DNA of 64,000 nucleotides from Vermamoeba vermiformis. Lineage: Eukaryota; Tubulinea; Echinamoebida. The DNA lies in NCBI GenBank assembly GCA_045837725.1, contig JBEWZL010000188.1, positions 1 to 64,000 of the forward strand. Reading direction: 5' to 3'. The position numbers and the translations under genes are program-made. Positions 20,444-33,983 of the stretch are shown here, piece by piece (within the stretch, counting starts at the first letter, position 1; every line of letters begins with the position of its first letter). The notes under the pieces are model-generated. The model ran no database searches. It worked only from the letters and a program-made list of their open reading frames with translations, and had not been told where the DNA came from.

Positions 20444-22072
20444 AATGGAAAAAATACTTAAAACTCTGTATCAGTACAGCGAAGTACCTTTGGATGAAGA
20501 AGATCCGCGATACACGCAATGCTTTACTATCGATCAAGAATCAGAAATTAAAGGTGAATATTGGCATAATTTTACATTATTATTTTGCTAATATTGGACA
20601 CCAGAATTCTTTGAGAAGTGGGGATTCGTTGTGGTTCGGGATGTGCTCACAGAAGAGGACTGCACTGAGACTTTATCGGACATCTACAGTATTTTAGAAG
20701 CAGGTATATTAATATTTTATATTATTTAAGCAAATTTTAAATTTATTAACGAAATTTTGGGCAGATGGCAAATTTCAACGCAACAATCCGGACACTTGGC
20801 ACAATTGGCCCGCCGATGCTATCCCTCGATACGGCAATATGTCTAAGCCGCCTATATTTTTGCCTCAATTTATGAGAAATCGTCAGAACCCCAACGTCTA
20901 CAAAGTATTTTCTATGCTTTTGAATGAGGAAGATCTTCTCTCGAATCACGATCGCGCTTGCTTATTTAGACCTACAATGGGCGTTACCTTTTCGAACGGT
21001 AAATATCACGATTTAAAAATGATTTTTCGTATGAAATTAATGAAAATTTATTGTTTAGGACAACGAGATCCGAAAGAGTGGGCTACTGCCGATAATGTTC
21101 ATATTGATATGAACCCTTGGCACTGGATGGGAGACGGCAAGGTCAATCGCGATCACTTGCGCAGACTTCGATATGATCGCACTAGTAATTTCATATACGA
21201 GAACAACCAGCCCTCTCACGCAGGTAAAAAAAAAAATCTCAAATTTTGCAAATTATTATCAAGCCGTATACTATTGTCCCTTAATATTATGATTAATTCT
21301 GATTTTTTAGATGGTTTGCAACTCCAAGCAGTGCTTAATATTGTCGATAATTATGTCGAGGACGGTGGTTACGTCTGCATTCCGGGCTTTAAATACGTCT
21401 TTGAAGAATATTTCAACGCGTGCAGACCAAATGGAAACATCGACGAGATCGCCTCGTATAATTTTAAGGAGAAAGATCCTGTTATGAAATACGTGAAGGT
21501 AAGATCCAGCTTCAAACTTCCGGCCTTTTGAAATTTCCAAATTTTTTGGTCAACGAAAATTAAACGGCTCGAAATATTGTTTCTATTATATTAGTGTAGT
21601 GTTGTATAATCAATGGCTAATTTAGTTTTTTTAGCGAGTGTCCATGAGACCCGGATCCATGGTCATTTGGGACCAACGCATGGCCCACGGTTCTTATCGC
21701 AACAGATCGAGCAGAATGCGATGCGCACAGTTCATTAAAATGTTCCCGCGCAAAGCGATTGAAAATCCTGAACGAGCCAATGCCCGAGCACAAGTTTTGA
21801 TTAGTGAAGTTAGTGCGTTAAAAGCACGTGATTTTGAACCGTCAAAACTTGGTGAAAAATTGTTTGGCTTGGATATGGTGACTGATGCTAAGGACCCGCC
21901 TGAGATGAGATCCGCTCCTAGTCCCTCGAACAACACGAATGTGGTCAATAATACTAATAACCAGGCGAATGGCGCTAATAATAATAACAATAATAAAAAC
22001 CGCAACAATAATAACAACAAAAACGGTAAAGTGCCGTTTAAGCCTAGGCCACCAAAAAGCTCGAAAAAATAA
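20444..22072 (+). CDS. Phytanoyl-CoA dioxygenase (PhyH) family oxygenase
   Basis: Six exons, about 390 residues. FFEKWGFVVVRDVLTEEDC is the typical PhyH start; NVHIDMNPWHW supplies the iron-binding H-x-D, and MRPGSMVIWDQRMAHGSYRNRS the distal histidine and the 2-oxoglutarate-binding arginine. The protein therefore probably is an active Fe(II)/2-oxoglutarate oxygenase. No peroxisomal PTS1 is visible (it ends SSKK) and no signal peptide, so it is probably cytosolic or nuclear. The C-terminal 70 residues are low complexity, rich in Asn (AAT/AAC repeats, 21939-22025) then Pro/Lys, as often seen in amoebae. Substrate unknown. Confidence 0.85.
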
Positions 22073-22167
22073 AAAAAATATCTTGTATTGATTTCACTGA
22101 ATAACGTGTTTGTTGATTGGTCGAAAAGGAAAAAGTCGGGACAGGTGTTGAAAAAAATGTGTTTTTT

Positions 22168-25146
22168 TTAATGACCGGTGTCTTCAAATTCTTTCATCAA
22201 ATGATAGTTCAATTCAGCGCTAGGATCAGTAGGAATGTCGTGCTCTTTCTTTTGACGTCGCTAATGATAGGAATTATATTAGGTTAGTGAAGGTTCTAGA
22301 ATGACATTTTTGACATTTTGTTTGACACTTACCAAAGCGATAATCTTGTTAATAATATCTACAAATGTTTCGATCATTGACAACACTCCGTGCAATAAAT
22401 GATAAACTCCCAAGTTTGTCAGCACAGCCACGAACAATAATTCAATGAAATTAATCGTCGTCTTCTTCGTATTAATGTCAAATTCTGCATTGCCAAATCT
22501 GAACACAAGTGAAAATCTGCTCGTGAAAAATTGATTTTCGGAAGTGGATCCGGCAACAGTGTTTTCAACGGTGTAATAAGTTTGCGTTTGTCTGTCACAA
22601 TGGTACTCGGGCTCAGGCAAGAAGCTGAATTCAATCAATTTTCTGCAATTGAGAATGTTTCTTCTGTGCGAGACCAAAAACACTTGAGTTTCACCGTTGA
22701 AAATTCCGTTTGGCGGAAGAGTGTTGGTTATCAACTCGGATCTGATCCGCTGTGCATCGGTACGATTGTAAGTCTCAGCTGTGATTGTTATAGCCTGGGC
22801 CCAGAATGGAAACACGTTGGTTTGGGATCTGTATTTGATCGAGATTAAGTTCCTCGGTCTCGGCAACAGGCCATCGCTGAACGTGAAAGACACCATGCAC
22901 GTGTTGGCATCGGTCAACGTGATCTCTGGCACCAACAAATCTTTGTTCATGCCAACTGCATTGAGGTCCCATACTGTCTGATCGCACACGCCCTGGTAGC
23001 CGACAAACATGACAGTAAGATACAGGACCTGATCGTCAGGCTCTGCTGTCTTAATGCTCGGAATGACCTCCGTCGACACGATCTCTTCGTGCGACAAGAT
23101 GATCACGTAGGCGATGATGAAGATGATGAACACGAACATGATCACCGAGAAGATGTGGCCGAGGATGAACAAGCAGTGGCCGCCTTTCTGTTTGTGGCCG
23201 CCAGTGCCGTGGCCTCCACCGTGAGCATCGTGATGACCGCCGCTGTCAGCGTGATGCGAAAGATTCCACGTTGATTGGACAATGTGCACGAGCTCAATGA
23301 GGAAGAAACTGTGCGAGAACCATAGCACGAGTTGTTCGCCGGCAAGTACCAAAAATGCAAAAGCTACGTGCACCCACAACAAAGGCAGCTGGTAGCCGAA
23401 GAACTCGACTTCAGCGGACTCTCGCGGCAACGAGGTGTTGATGCGGGGGAAGAGGTTCAATCGTGTTTCAATGTCCAAGTTGTCGCAAGGCGCGGGAGAT
23501 CCAGCGGGACATCGCGAATCAGGCGTGCACGAGAGCGATCCTTCGGGACTGTATGTGCCACGTGGGCAAATATTGCACAAGCCGAAGCCATCAAAGTCTT
23601 TGTACTGCCCAGGCGGACATAATCTGCATCGCGTATTGTCAATCAGTTGTCGAGTGTGGTCCCAGAATTGACCGCGAGGGCACGACTGGAAATCTACCGA
23701 ACGAAATTTCATTAGCCCTTGCAGATTTAAATAATGAATTTTAATCGTAAAAATAGCATATTAAATACTATAATTATTGCTTATATGATTATTTTTCGGG
23801 TAGTTTTGACTAAAATTTTGGTTTGGATCAGATCAAACTTACAATAAACGGATGTAGTGAGGTCGTTTTCGTATTTAGCGACTAATTGATCTCTGGATAT
23901 AACACTAGCAATCATATTCTTTCGATCACCAACAAAGTCAGGGAAATAAGACCAAAATGGAACTAAATAGGGCGTAGCTAAACTGCCGTTCAAAGGCACC
24001 GTCATCAAATACGAGTACGTTTCTCCTCCAATAAATAGCATGCCTTCACGGAAAGATAGTACTCGTCCAAATTGTGCTTCGGATGATGGCTGAAATGTTG
24101 TAACGCTCACACATCTAGTAGAAAATTAGATCAAAAAATTAAAAAATTGTTAAAATTAATGTTAGTGATTACTAATAGTACTAATAAGTCGTATATTATT
24201 GTATTATATTATTTTAACGACAATCATATTTTTCTCTTACGTTGTGGGTTGAACGTTTGGATCGCAGTAATAAACTTCTACCAAGGCCTCCGTTGAGGAT
24301 GAAAATACTAGCCAATTCCTCCATATGGCCGCAGCAGTTGCTCTAAAGCCGATAATTCCAAAGGAGTAGGTTTGGTGCGTATCCAAGTTCCATAAATAAA
24401 ATTGCGAAGTCGTAGCAAAGCTATTTACGACTGACAATAGCAAGTTCTCGTTGTTGACTAATATGCTTGAAAATCTAGTAGTCACTCGTTGCAATGGCGC
24501 TCTATAAATATAAACTTCTCCAACAACCGGATTGTCCAGATCGAATCCCATAGCAAGGATCCCGCTCGTGTGATTGTTGCAGGAAATGACTAATGTGTTG
24601 TTGTATAATACTACATGGTCGGCGAATTGAGTTACGCAATAAAACGGGAAGCTGTAGCTGAATCCATCGTTCCAATAAATCTCCAGATCGCGTCCATTAT
24701 CAGAGACGAAAAAGAAGTTGATTTCGAAGCTATGATCGAGTACGTATACTTGACGATGTTCTGGTACGCCCAAAGCTCGATAGTTGTCGTTGATAGCCAT
24801 AGATCCAACAAACTCGTCACCAAAAAAATAATCGTTTTGGAAAACGAATCCACTGATATCATCTTCGTATCTATAATCAAATACGTGCGAATTCTCTACT
24901 TTGCCTTGAGAAATCATGCCGTACTTCTCGGTGAAGATCATCCGTTGGGTATTTGCTAATTAAAAAATTATTGGCGGTTAGAAGTCTAAAACTCGAGTAA
25001 TTTAATAATTATGATATTTAAATATAAATTATTAGTAATATTATTAAATATAAGGGAGAGTTTAACACCGTACCTGAGCAAATCTGAACAAAACACAAAA
25101 AGAAAACGGCGACCACCGTCACTACACCCACTACTGATTTGCTCAT
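22168..25146 (-). CDS. Secreted/multi-pass surface protein: propeller-like ectodomain, cysteine-rich module, TM region
   Basis: About six exons, roughly 850 residues. A signal peptide (MSKSVVGVVTVVAVFFLCFV) is followed by an Asp/Phe/Tyr-rich region with repeated beta-blade-like units (GVPEHRQVYVLDHSF, SFGIIGFRATAAAIWRNWLV, FGRVLSFREGMLFIGG). Next is a GCC2/GCC3 (ephrin-receptor-like) Cys module, CRLCPPGQYKDF ... CNICPRGTYSPEG. At least four hydrophobic segments follow, separated by a Gly/His-rich loop (HHADSGGHHDAHGGGHG) that might bind metal. The tail is short and acidic. Propeller plus TNFR-like module suggests a receptor or adhesion protein (inference). Partly similar in plan to the larger gene at 47093-54221. 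Confidence 0.7.
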
Positions 25147-25423
25147 TATAAAATTAATACATAACGTGTGGTGCCTAGTTTCTAAATGATAAATATCTAC
25201 GCACAATACGTTTCGGAACTGCTGTTTTTGATCTAAACGTGTCACAAGTGTCAGAAATTATGTCCCTTCGGAATTTACGAAAACGCTTTCTGGGCCAGTA
25301 GTATAATATAGTAATCATATTGAGTAACATTAGAAGTTTTTTTTTTTTAATTTTAATACCACTAAAACGAGAAAGAGCTCAAATAACAAAATTGGTTTGT
25401 AACATAAAATATCGCTATTGTCC

Positions 25424-28400
25424 TTATTCAGAGCAACCAATAGCAGTAATATCAGTGATTCTTGAGCCCAAGTGAGTGTTCTGAGCCGAAGGACCATAAG
25501 TGATCTGGATGTAGCGAACAGCGGCAGGTCGGATCAAAGGCATCTCATAGATGAAGTTGGTAATATCAGCAACGCCATCAGGAACACCAACGAGTTGCCA
25601 GTCGGTCCAGACACGGTTGTCCAAAGAAACTTGAACGCGGATGTAGTCCCAAACGGCTCTGTCGCGACCAGCGGGAGTCACGTGAGTGCCAATGGACTTG
25701 ATGTAACGCAATTGACCCAAATCAACAACGATCTGTTGGAGGTCGTCACCGTCAGCAAACAAGAAGCCAGTCTCGCCATCAATCATCCAAGGAGTCTGTA
25801 AAATAGGTCGGTCAAAACTGGATCTAACCCCGATCTAACTGTCCAATATTCAAGCTTACCTTATCTTGTTTGAGCAAGTTGTCGAGAGTATCTTGAGTCT
25901 TTTGAGTGTGAACTGACGAGTAACCAATAACTCGAGCTCCAGCCTTCAAGGTGGCATAGTTGGTTTGAACAGGGCATGACAAGTCTACAATAGAATCCAT
26001 TAGTATATGTAAGTATTAGTAGTAGATGAGGGCTACTTACCAGTATCAGCATTGCCTTCAATGTAATCAACGATGGCTTGGTGCAGATCCGCTCGTTTTC
26101 GTTCGTCTTCGATCATCTCGGACAATTCCTTGAGCTCGAAAGTGATCAAAGTAGGATTGTCCTTGACACTCTTAGACCAGGCATCAGACTCTTCCATTTG
26201 GAACAACTCGGGGTGTCCTCCGATGTAGCGAATGTTGTGGTTGCTGGCCTCTTGGAACTCGTTGGTCAAGCGACGCTTGTACTCGCTCTTAGCAGAGGTG
26301 AAAGACAAGTGATGATGAAGCCAAAAGTAAAGCCAGATTGCTTCTTGATGTAAGTCTCGTCACTTTCCATCAACTTGCTCGTGTTGACAGTCTGTTGCAT
26401 GCTAATTTGACCGCCAAAAGTAGCCTTGTGCAAGTAGTGCGTACCGAAGTATTGAATGAAGCGCAAGTACTGGTGCTTAGTGTTGCGGTTGTAGGGAGGC
26501 AATTGAGACACTTGGTAAGCAGCGTATTGGTGCATTGTGAGCGTGTTAGGACCGCAGCAAGGAGGCAACAAAATAGCTAAAGAAATTACACGTCAATTAC
26601 GCTGTAATTACATAACAAAATGTCACAAAGCTTCTTACCATCGAACATTTTGTACCATCTGTCGTAAGTAACGAATCTCATGGCATCGTTACGAAGAGTG
26701 CTGGTGACAGTAATGGTTGTCTCGGATCTGCCAAACAAACCAAAGAAGAAACCGAACGAGAAACCAGTGGTCTTGGCACGTCGCTCGAGGTAAGCACGAG
26801 TGTTGTTGTAGACCTCAACATGCTCTTCAACAATGACTTCAGCGTTAGCGTTGATCATGACTTCGTTGGGAACAGCCCACTCGACAAAGTTGCCAGCGTA
26901 AGGGTTGTCCATGAAGCGCTCATCGTCGTAGTTGAACTGAATGACAGGGAGTCTGAACTCTTCGAAGACTGCCAGGTGCGAGAGTTAGACGAGAAATTTC
27001 ATCGTTTAAGTTTACTTACCAGCGTCGTAACCGGCACCGAGAAGGTTGACAAGAGGGTTTTGAGAGTTAGGAGAGGTAGAGAACTCTTCCAAGTTGAGGG
27101 CAACCAACTTCTTGGCAATGAAGGCGAGTTCGTTGTTCGATTGCACGGTGTACACGGCCTTAAAACAAGTTAGTCACGTGTTCTCATAAATCATACCGGT
27201 CAAGTAACTTACAACTTCGTGGACCTTGCCTCCTTGAATACGAAGAGGAATGTTGAAGCCGTGGTTGCCCAAGACGTTCCAAGCGTCGTTGACGTCTTGA
27301 CGCAACAAAGTAGTGGAAGCAGGTCTGCGTTTGTTGGTGACACGAATGTTGTCGATGAAGATAGCAATCTCGACTTCATTGTCGGGCTTAGCGGGATCAA
27401 TAGCCCAACCAACAACACGGTCAGCAGTCAACTCTTCAATGACACCACGAGGGTATCTCAAGTCAAGTTGCACGGGGTTGTACAACATTCGCTTTTGACC
27501 ATCGAGAATGGCGTAGGCAACGAAGTTGAACATGCCAGAGCCTCGAATGTTGACAGGAATTCTGAAGCCGTGGTTGCCATCAACGTTCAATGCAGCACGA
27601 GAGACGGGGAAGTCAACGCCGGTTTGACCAGAAGCTTGAAGTTGATTGTTTACCCAGATCTCAATTTGGAGAGGGTTAGGAGGACTGAATCTGTTCCAAG
27701 CCCAGCCGCTGACACTACACGAAATCGATCATTAGTTTTTGTCGTGTCAAAAGTGTCAAAGTGTCAAAAACTACGTACGAAGCAGGAGTGACGTCCATGA
27801 GTTTGCCAGGAGGAGGAAGACCCCAGACCATGTAGTGAGCACTCTCGCGAGTGTGTCCGTTGAAACCAATCAAGACAACATACACATCAAAGCGACCTTC
27901 GCCAGGCAAAGTGATGGGAATGTCGTAGCCAATGCGATCAGAGGAAGGCAATTGGAAGGCGTTTTGAACGTCAGGACGAGGATTTGCGGGTCTGCCTTCA
28001 GCGATTTGTTGACCATTAGCGTAGACTCTCACAACGGCGTCACGTGATTGGTCGAGCGAGTTGAAGATCCAACCACTAACTCTTGTCTCGAGAGCAGTCT
28101 CGAGGTTACCGAGAATTCGGTTAGCTGACTCGTCTATAAGTGATCGTTAGTAAAGCTAATATGGAGTAATTGTAAGGTTAACGTACCAACACCAAAACCT
28201 TGGATCGAGTAGACACGAGATCCAGCGGGTCCTTGCTTAGACCAAGGACCAAATTGAACGTGAATGAAGCGGATTTTACGAGGGAACTTGATAGACACTT
28301 CGTTGGTGCGTTGAACGATGTCGGGCAAGTTGTCTTCTTTGCCGATAGTTCCGAAATGTTCCCAGTTGCCGTTCGTCTCGGAAGTGTAGAAACGAATGAA

Positions 28401-30932
28401 GTCCCAGACTTGACGGTCCTACAAAAACATTAACGATACGTTAAATATGTATAAGAAGGCAAGAACGTTACCTCTCCAGTACGAGCAACGTCAGCAACAA
28501 GTCTCATAATGTAACGGGGAGTGCCCAAGTCGATGGTAGCGCGTTGGTTACCGTCCTGAAATATCATTGTTAGATACTTTAGTACAGACGAATCAGCCTT
28601 TGAATATACTCACGTTGTCTCCAAACATGTAGAATTCATCGCTAGGGTTAATACCGGGTCGAACCAAGTTTTGGTGGTTTCTTCGATCCTCGCAAACCTT
28701 TTTCTTCCAGAAGATCCAAGAAGACTTGTACCAGCATCTGCGGTTTACAGAAGAAGTCCAAATAACACGAGCGCCTTGGTCGAAGTGAGCGAAGTTGGTT
28801 TGTGGTCCCAAATCTGGTGAGCCAGTGTCAGCAGGAACTTTCAACAAGTCTCTAGCGTAGTCTTGAGTGGCTTGTTCGAGGTCACTCTTCAAACGAGGGT
28901 CGGTAACGAATTCAGAGAGAGGAAGCATTCTACAAAGAAAAGTTAGTACAGTGAATCTGGATTCAACACGAAGAGACTGAAGTTTCGTAACCGAAGGATA
29001 TAGCAGTTTAATTTCTTCTAATTTAATCGACTTACCTAGTTCTAAGCATAGCAGGGTTCTCCTTAACGGTAGGGATCCATTGTTGCCAGTTAGTAGGATC
29101 GAGGCCATCGCTAACACCACCAACAAAGTTAACTGTAGGAGTATGGTTCTCGCTGTAGATAGGATCAATGGTGGCTTGGATTTCACTTCGTCGTTCTTGG
29201 TTAGGTTCAGTACGGAACTTGAAGAAGGTCCTATAATAAAAGATCTCGATCAACAAACAGATTCGCTCGCAGTATAACGTCGACTACTTACGAGGTTTGC
29301 TTGCGAATGTTGTCTTCGCTAGGATCAACCAACAAACGAGTGATGACGACGTCTTCGAGCTTAATCGAACCTCCGAAGATCGCGGATGTAGCAACGTGAG
29401 TACCAAAACGTTCAAAGAAACGAACGTAGACAGCCTTGGTCTGGAGAAAGAAAGCAATGTAAGTTAGTTCTTTGAGAAAGCGAAAGAGACGAAAATTCAT
29501 TGCCGTTGAGGCCATGAGGTTTGTATCATGAAGTTAGATCTGGTCTTGACTTACGTTTGAGTCATAGGCAGGAAGGACACTAAGCCATTGTTGAACTTCA
29601 TCAGTGAGCTGAACGTTCTCTGGAGGCAACATGTTCATAATGTAGAAAGTGTACATGCGCTCAGTAGTAGCAACACGAGAGCTGTATTGCATCAACATGC
29701 CGCGCATGCGAGTAGTATCCTGAGACAATTTGAACACACCATCGTTGTACAAAGCAACGTTAATGCCGAACTCTCTTGACTTGGACTCTTGGAACTATTG
29801 TACAACGTATTAGAACGGATCTACATAGTCACAAACATGCTGATGGACGCGATAGTTGAGTCTTCATTTTTGCGTTATTTAAGCTTTATATTGACATGAC
29901 GCTATACTTACTTGAACACTAGTGCTGAATACATCAACTTGCTCGTTAACGCGAACTTCAGGCGTGTTCAAAATGAAAACTTCATCAGCCACTGAATAAG
30001 TCTAGTAAAAATAAACAATTATTTCATGAACCGAGAGAAATAGCATTAAGGAGTTGAATTACTTACAGTGTTGGTGTAAGGCGACCAATATCTACGACGG
30101 AACTTATAAGAAAGAACATGTTAGTTAAGAATCACATATTGATAGCTTGATAAGATCCCGCAGTATTAAGCTTTAAACTTACTCGTTGGTTGAATTGAAT
30201 AACTTGGGCGCGGTTCTCGCCAGTTACCCAATCAAGACCTCTGCCCATCAATTCCAAACCTGAACTTGAACGTCAACACAAATTTGGAAAATGGGATCTC
30301 GCGCTAGAGAGATTATTTGTGGAGCGTAAGTAATTACCTGGTGGGTATGGCAATGGAGCACCACGAGACTGTTCCACGCTACGCTCAGCACGATGAGCTT
30401 CATCCAAGTCCAATTTAGCATTTTTGTCGTACTCGCCGACGGTTTGTCTAAATGGACGTCATTAATCATCTGTAATGTGATACTTCGTGCTAGCATGTTG
30501 ATATTGATAAGTTATCGCTGTCAAATGAGGCAGATTTGGATGTATTGCGGATAAACGTCGAACTTGTCATTATTGTCTCCGCTTGATCTGACATTGAAAT
30601 GACACATCCGGTTTGTATTTGAATTTTAATAATTATAATCGTCGATAATATCCTTCCGTATCTCCTAAAATATTATGCGCGTCGTATAATACGAATTAAC
30701 TTACTTCCATTGGTTTTCGTGCAAGATTCGGGCAATTTCTTTTTCATAGAGCGGTTTGAACTCTTCATCAAAGATCTCCCATATGGATTTTTGGTTATAA
30801 GCTGACGCCTGAGGGATATTATGGCGTTAATTTTCATCGTGGACATGATTTTGTTTTTCGAAGCGGATTTCTTACCACGCTCAAAACGGTGGCGGCCAAC
30901 AAGACCAACGCAATAAAGGACTTTGCGTTCAT
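25424..30932 (-). CDS. Large secreted protein with two MACPF domains and discoidin-like domains
   Basis: About 18 exons, roughly 1,400 residues, starting with a signal peptide (MNAKSFIALVLLAATVLS). Two MACPF signatures are visible: RFFERFGTHVATSAIFGG in the N-terminal half and FIQYFGTHYLHKATFGG in the C-terminal half. Each is followed by a coagulation-factor-5/8 (discoidin) like region; the later one holds DLGQLRYIKSIGTHVTPAGRD ... YIQITYGPSAQN. Between them lie beta-sandwich repeats with V-SGWAWNRFSPPNPLQIEIW and VVGWAIDPAKPDNEVEIAIF. The tandem layout looks like an internal duplication. MACPF proteins form pores, for example on engulfed prey or in defence; the role here is inferred. The reading frame looks interrupted about once or reflects an assembly error, otherwise the gene seems whole. 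Confidence 0.85.
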
Positions 30933-31374
30933 ATTTGACGAATTGGCCAGAAGAAATTAATTTCGACTTTTGTGGCCTTCCTTCGTGGTCAAAATAAAAT
31001 TTGTCATTTCTGTCTTCGTGTTTGCTTCTTGAATGACGCGCACGTCAAAATTTCATCGCTAAATTACCAAATGTACCGCCCGTACAGTAACGTTAAGTAG
31101 CGCAACATTGCAGCCGAAAGGGGTCTACACTTTCGTGCCGTGCTTTTTAGATTCTTCTAGATGCAGATCGAATCTGACCTTAAACGAATGTCTTGCTGTA
31201 TTTATGCCAATTTTTGCTTAAAGGCTGGTGCGCACGTGCCTATTAGTTCACTGAACGGTTGCGCTAGCCAGAACTTTATTAATTTTATTCACGAAGATTT
31301 TTTTGTGAGCTGCACGCTCGAAAGAAGGCAGTTTAATTAATTTCAAGCAGTAAAACACATCACATATTTATAAC
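30933..31374. other. Intergenic region, divergent promoters
   Basis: Spacer between the MACPF gene (-) and the small + gene. No ORF with supporting splice or start context and no RNA gene recognised. Confidence 0.5.
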
Positions 31375-31907
31375 ATGACTACTCCTACTTACAGGCAAGT
31401 AGAGCAATTAATTTTAATATTTAAAGGCAAATTAACTGAAATAAATTATATAGAGAGCTTTAAACTGCGAGACTTACCTTAATATTTTTAGAGCCGACGG
31501 TAAACCCGAACTTAAGCTTAATATTAGCGTTGGTTGGGTTCCTGGTACGTGCCCATAATTTTTGTAATATTTTTCCGTATCTGATGACGTAATAATATCT
31601 TTATAGGATTCTCTTCTTCTGGCTGGACTCAAACTTCGCAATACACCGTCATTGTGACTGAAGACGATCCTTTTCAAGCAGTAATTGACCAAGTAAAAAA
31701 GACTGCTCGTAAGTAACCGTTATGCCCTGGTTGATCAAAACGAATCTAATGAATTCTTTGCTTTTAGCCACCGCTAAGGCTGATAAGATTTTTGCCGTTG
31801 ACAAGAACGGTCAAAAGCTTACTTTGGACCCTCATAAGACCATGAAGGAGCTCGGATTTGACAGATGGCACAAGTTGGAGCTCAGAATGCCCAACGCTTT
31901 GGCTTAA
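31375..31907 (+). CDS. Small conserved-looking protein with GC-AG first intron
   Basis: Four exons, about 105 residues: MTTPTYR, then ADGKPELKLNISVGWVPG, a Ser/Gly/Thr-rich link, YTVIVTEDDPFQAVIDQVKKTA, and KIFAVDKNGQKLTLDPHKTMKELGFDRWHKLELRMPNALA. The last part (beta strand, helix, hydrophobic turn, then a short strand) has the shape of a ubiquitin-like fold, but I recognise no known modifier and it lacks a terminal Gly-Gly. The first intron starts GCAAGT after the seventh codon, a GC-AG intron with no usable GT donor in its place. No localisation signal. Confidence 0.7.
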
Positions 31908-32324
31908 ATTATAACAGTAAGTGCATTGTTGTACATAGGAGACCTTGAAGTAGGTTCATATGCTGCTCAATAAAATCTATTTATTTGTGATCCGCGCGAG
32001 AAGATTTTCTGGTGGATGGAGCACGGGCCGATTTGAAACATTCGCTTCGTGAATAGAAAGAGAAAGAACTAACGCGAACCAAGGAAAAAAACCGAAAAGT
32101 TTTCGTTCCTCTCTTCGCTGATCCTGGCCCGATAAGACTGAAAGCTTGCGCCCGAAAGAAGAGGAACCGTGCACCGGACCCGACGGTCCTAATAGGCCCA
32201 TGGGTTATTTTTTGGCAATAAGATGTCTTGCAGAAATGGAACTCGGTCCTCCTTTTCTCCGTTCCGAGCGGGCAACAAAAGCGGTCGCAAAAATAAACTT
32301 ATTTCATTACTTTTTTGTTCATCA
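31908..32324. other. Intergenic region with GC-rich patch
   Basis: About 31970-32240 is clearly more GC-rich than neighbouring spacers and contains CGGTCC repeated (near 32182 and 32244). It holds antisense ORFs (31977-32201) without family resemblance. A noncoding RNA or an unrecognised exon is possible; I see no proof of either. Confidence 0.35.
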
Positions 32325-33983
32325 ATGTTGCACAAAGCAATAGATTTGTGGAGTAACTTAACTCCTGTTGGTAAAGCAGCCACTGCTGCGGTCCTCGGGG
32401 CGACTGTTTTGTTCCGAATCCGAAAGGTAAATCTGCGGAACGAGAAATTTGCTTTCAGTAGGTTCTAATAAATATTATATAGTGGGCTTCCGGTGGCGTC
32501 AATGTTCATAAACCTGATTTGACAGGAAAAGTAAGTTCTAACAATAGTGGTTAATTTTGAAAAATATTTTTAATTAAATCTTTACCGGATCTAGACTGTA
32601 TTAATTACTGGCGCAAATGCTGGCATTGGACTCGAGACAGCTAAATATTTGGCCCAATTAAATGCCTCTCTCTATATCAGTAAGTATCGCGTTACAAGCT
32701 AAAATTAAATGTGTCAAAGGCACTAACAAAATGCTTTTTCTCAGCTGTTAGAGACGATGCTAAGGGTCGCGAAACTACTCGTATTATTAAAGAGGCTAGT
32801 AAAAACGATAAAGTCGATTATTTGGTCCTTGAGTTATCGAGTTTGAAGAGCGTCAGAAACTTTGTCGAAGAATACAAGAAAAAAACTAGCAATAAGAAAA
32901 TTGATATCTTAATCGAGAATGCTGGTGTTATGGTACGTTAGGAATATAATAATTTTCAATAGGTTATTGTTTTGAATTTTTTTTCGGTCGATCGAGGATC
33001 CTGATCCAATATTTTTTTCGTTTTAGATGCCTCCTTATACAAAGACCGAAGATGGTTTCGAACTTCAATTCGGAGTCAACCATTTAGCACACTTCTTAAT
33101 GACAAACTTGCTTCTGAAAGAAGATCTGATCAACGATGGCGGAAGAATCGTAATCGTCTCGTCACGTGGTCATAGATTCGTGAAAGGAATTCGATTCGAT
33201 GATTTGAACTGGGAGAAAGACTATAATAAGAGATTGGCTTATGGACAAAGCAAACTCGCCAATATTTATTTTGCGAAAGAACTCGACAAAAGATTGAAAT
33301 CGCAAGGCAAAAATATTGTCGCCGTTGCTTTGCACCCTGGTGTTGGTAATTGCCATATATAGACAATTCATCATTTGCGAAATTTCAAAATCGCTTCTTT
33401 ATCGAACCTATGAAATTTTACCGATCAGATCCATATGGGTGACAGTCTTTCACGTGCGATAACGTCATTATTATTATTAACATATTTATGTTAGTGGCTA
33501 CTGAATTAGGACGATATTTGGTGTCTCCAATCGTAAAGAAGCTAACTTATCCGATTCAAGCTTTGTTAATGAAATCGTCATTTGAGGGCGCTCAAGTAAG
33601 ATATTAATTTAATTATATAACGATCCATTATAGTTATTTTTATCGATTATTCCATTCAACGGTGTGATCAGATAGATTTGCGGACTACTTTACGAACGAA
33701 AGTGTATTTTTTGTTAAAGTTGTTATAGTCCAACGAGGAACTAATACTAATGCATTTCAATACTAATATACTAAAATAAGCCAGTAAAGTATTCATGACA
33801 TAGGAGACTAACAGTAGTTTTATTCAGACGACTTTGCATTGTGCATTGGCACCAGAAGTAGTCAATCAAGGCGGTGAATATTTCAGTGACTGCAAAGTAG
33901 CGACGCCGTGGCCGCAAGCATTGGACGCTGAACAAGCCGCAAAGTTGTGGAATGTTAGCGAAAAACTCGTTGGATTGAAGTAA
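32325..33983 (+). CDS. Short-chain dehydrogenase/reductase, retinol-dehydrogenase-like
   Basis: Seven exons, about 340 residues. The N-terminus (MLHKAIDLWSNL ... AAVLGATVLF) is a hydrophobic anchor. SDR elements follow in order: VLITGANAGIGLETAKYL (cofactor loop TGxxxGIG), VLELSSLKSVRNF, IDILIENAGVM (NAG), IVIVSSRGH and YGQSKLANIYF (catalytic Tyr and Lys). HPGVVATELGRYL and the final EAAKLWNVSEKLV match the retinol dehydrogenase/RDH11-13 group, which use NADP(H) on retinoids, lipids or aldehydes. Membrane anchoring to ER, lipid droplets or mitochondria is likely. Confidence 0.9.

Noticed and set aside
21939-22025. AAT/AAC microsatellite as an independent repeat
   Set aside because: In frame within the PhyH gene and encodes its poly-Asn tail.
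23089-23744. Several + strand ORFs
   Set aside because: Antisense shadows of the large exon of the 22168-25146 gene, whose Cys-rich and TM domains are clear on the minus strand.
31375-31907. UFM1 or another ubiquitin-like modifier
   Set aside because: Size and strand/helix order fit, but residues do not match UFM1 and there is no terminal glycine.
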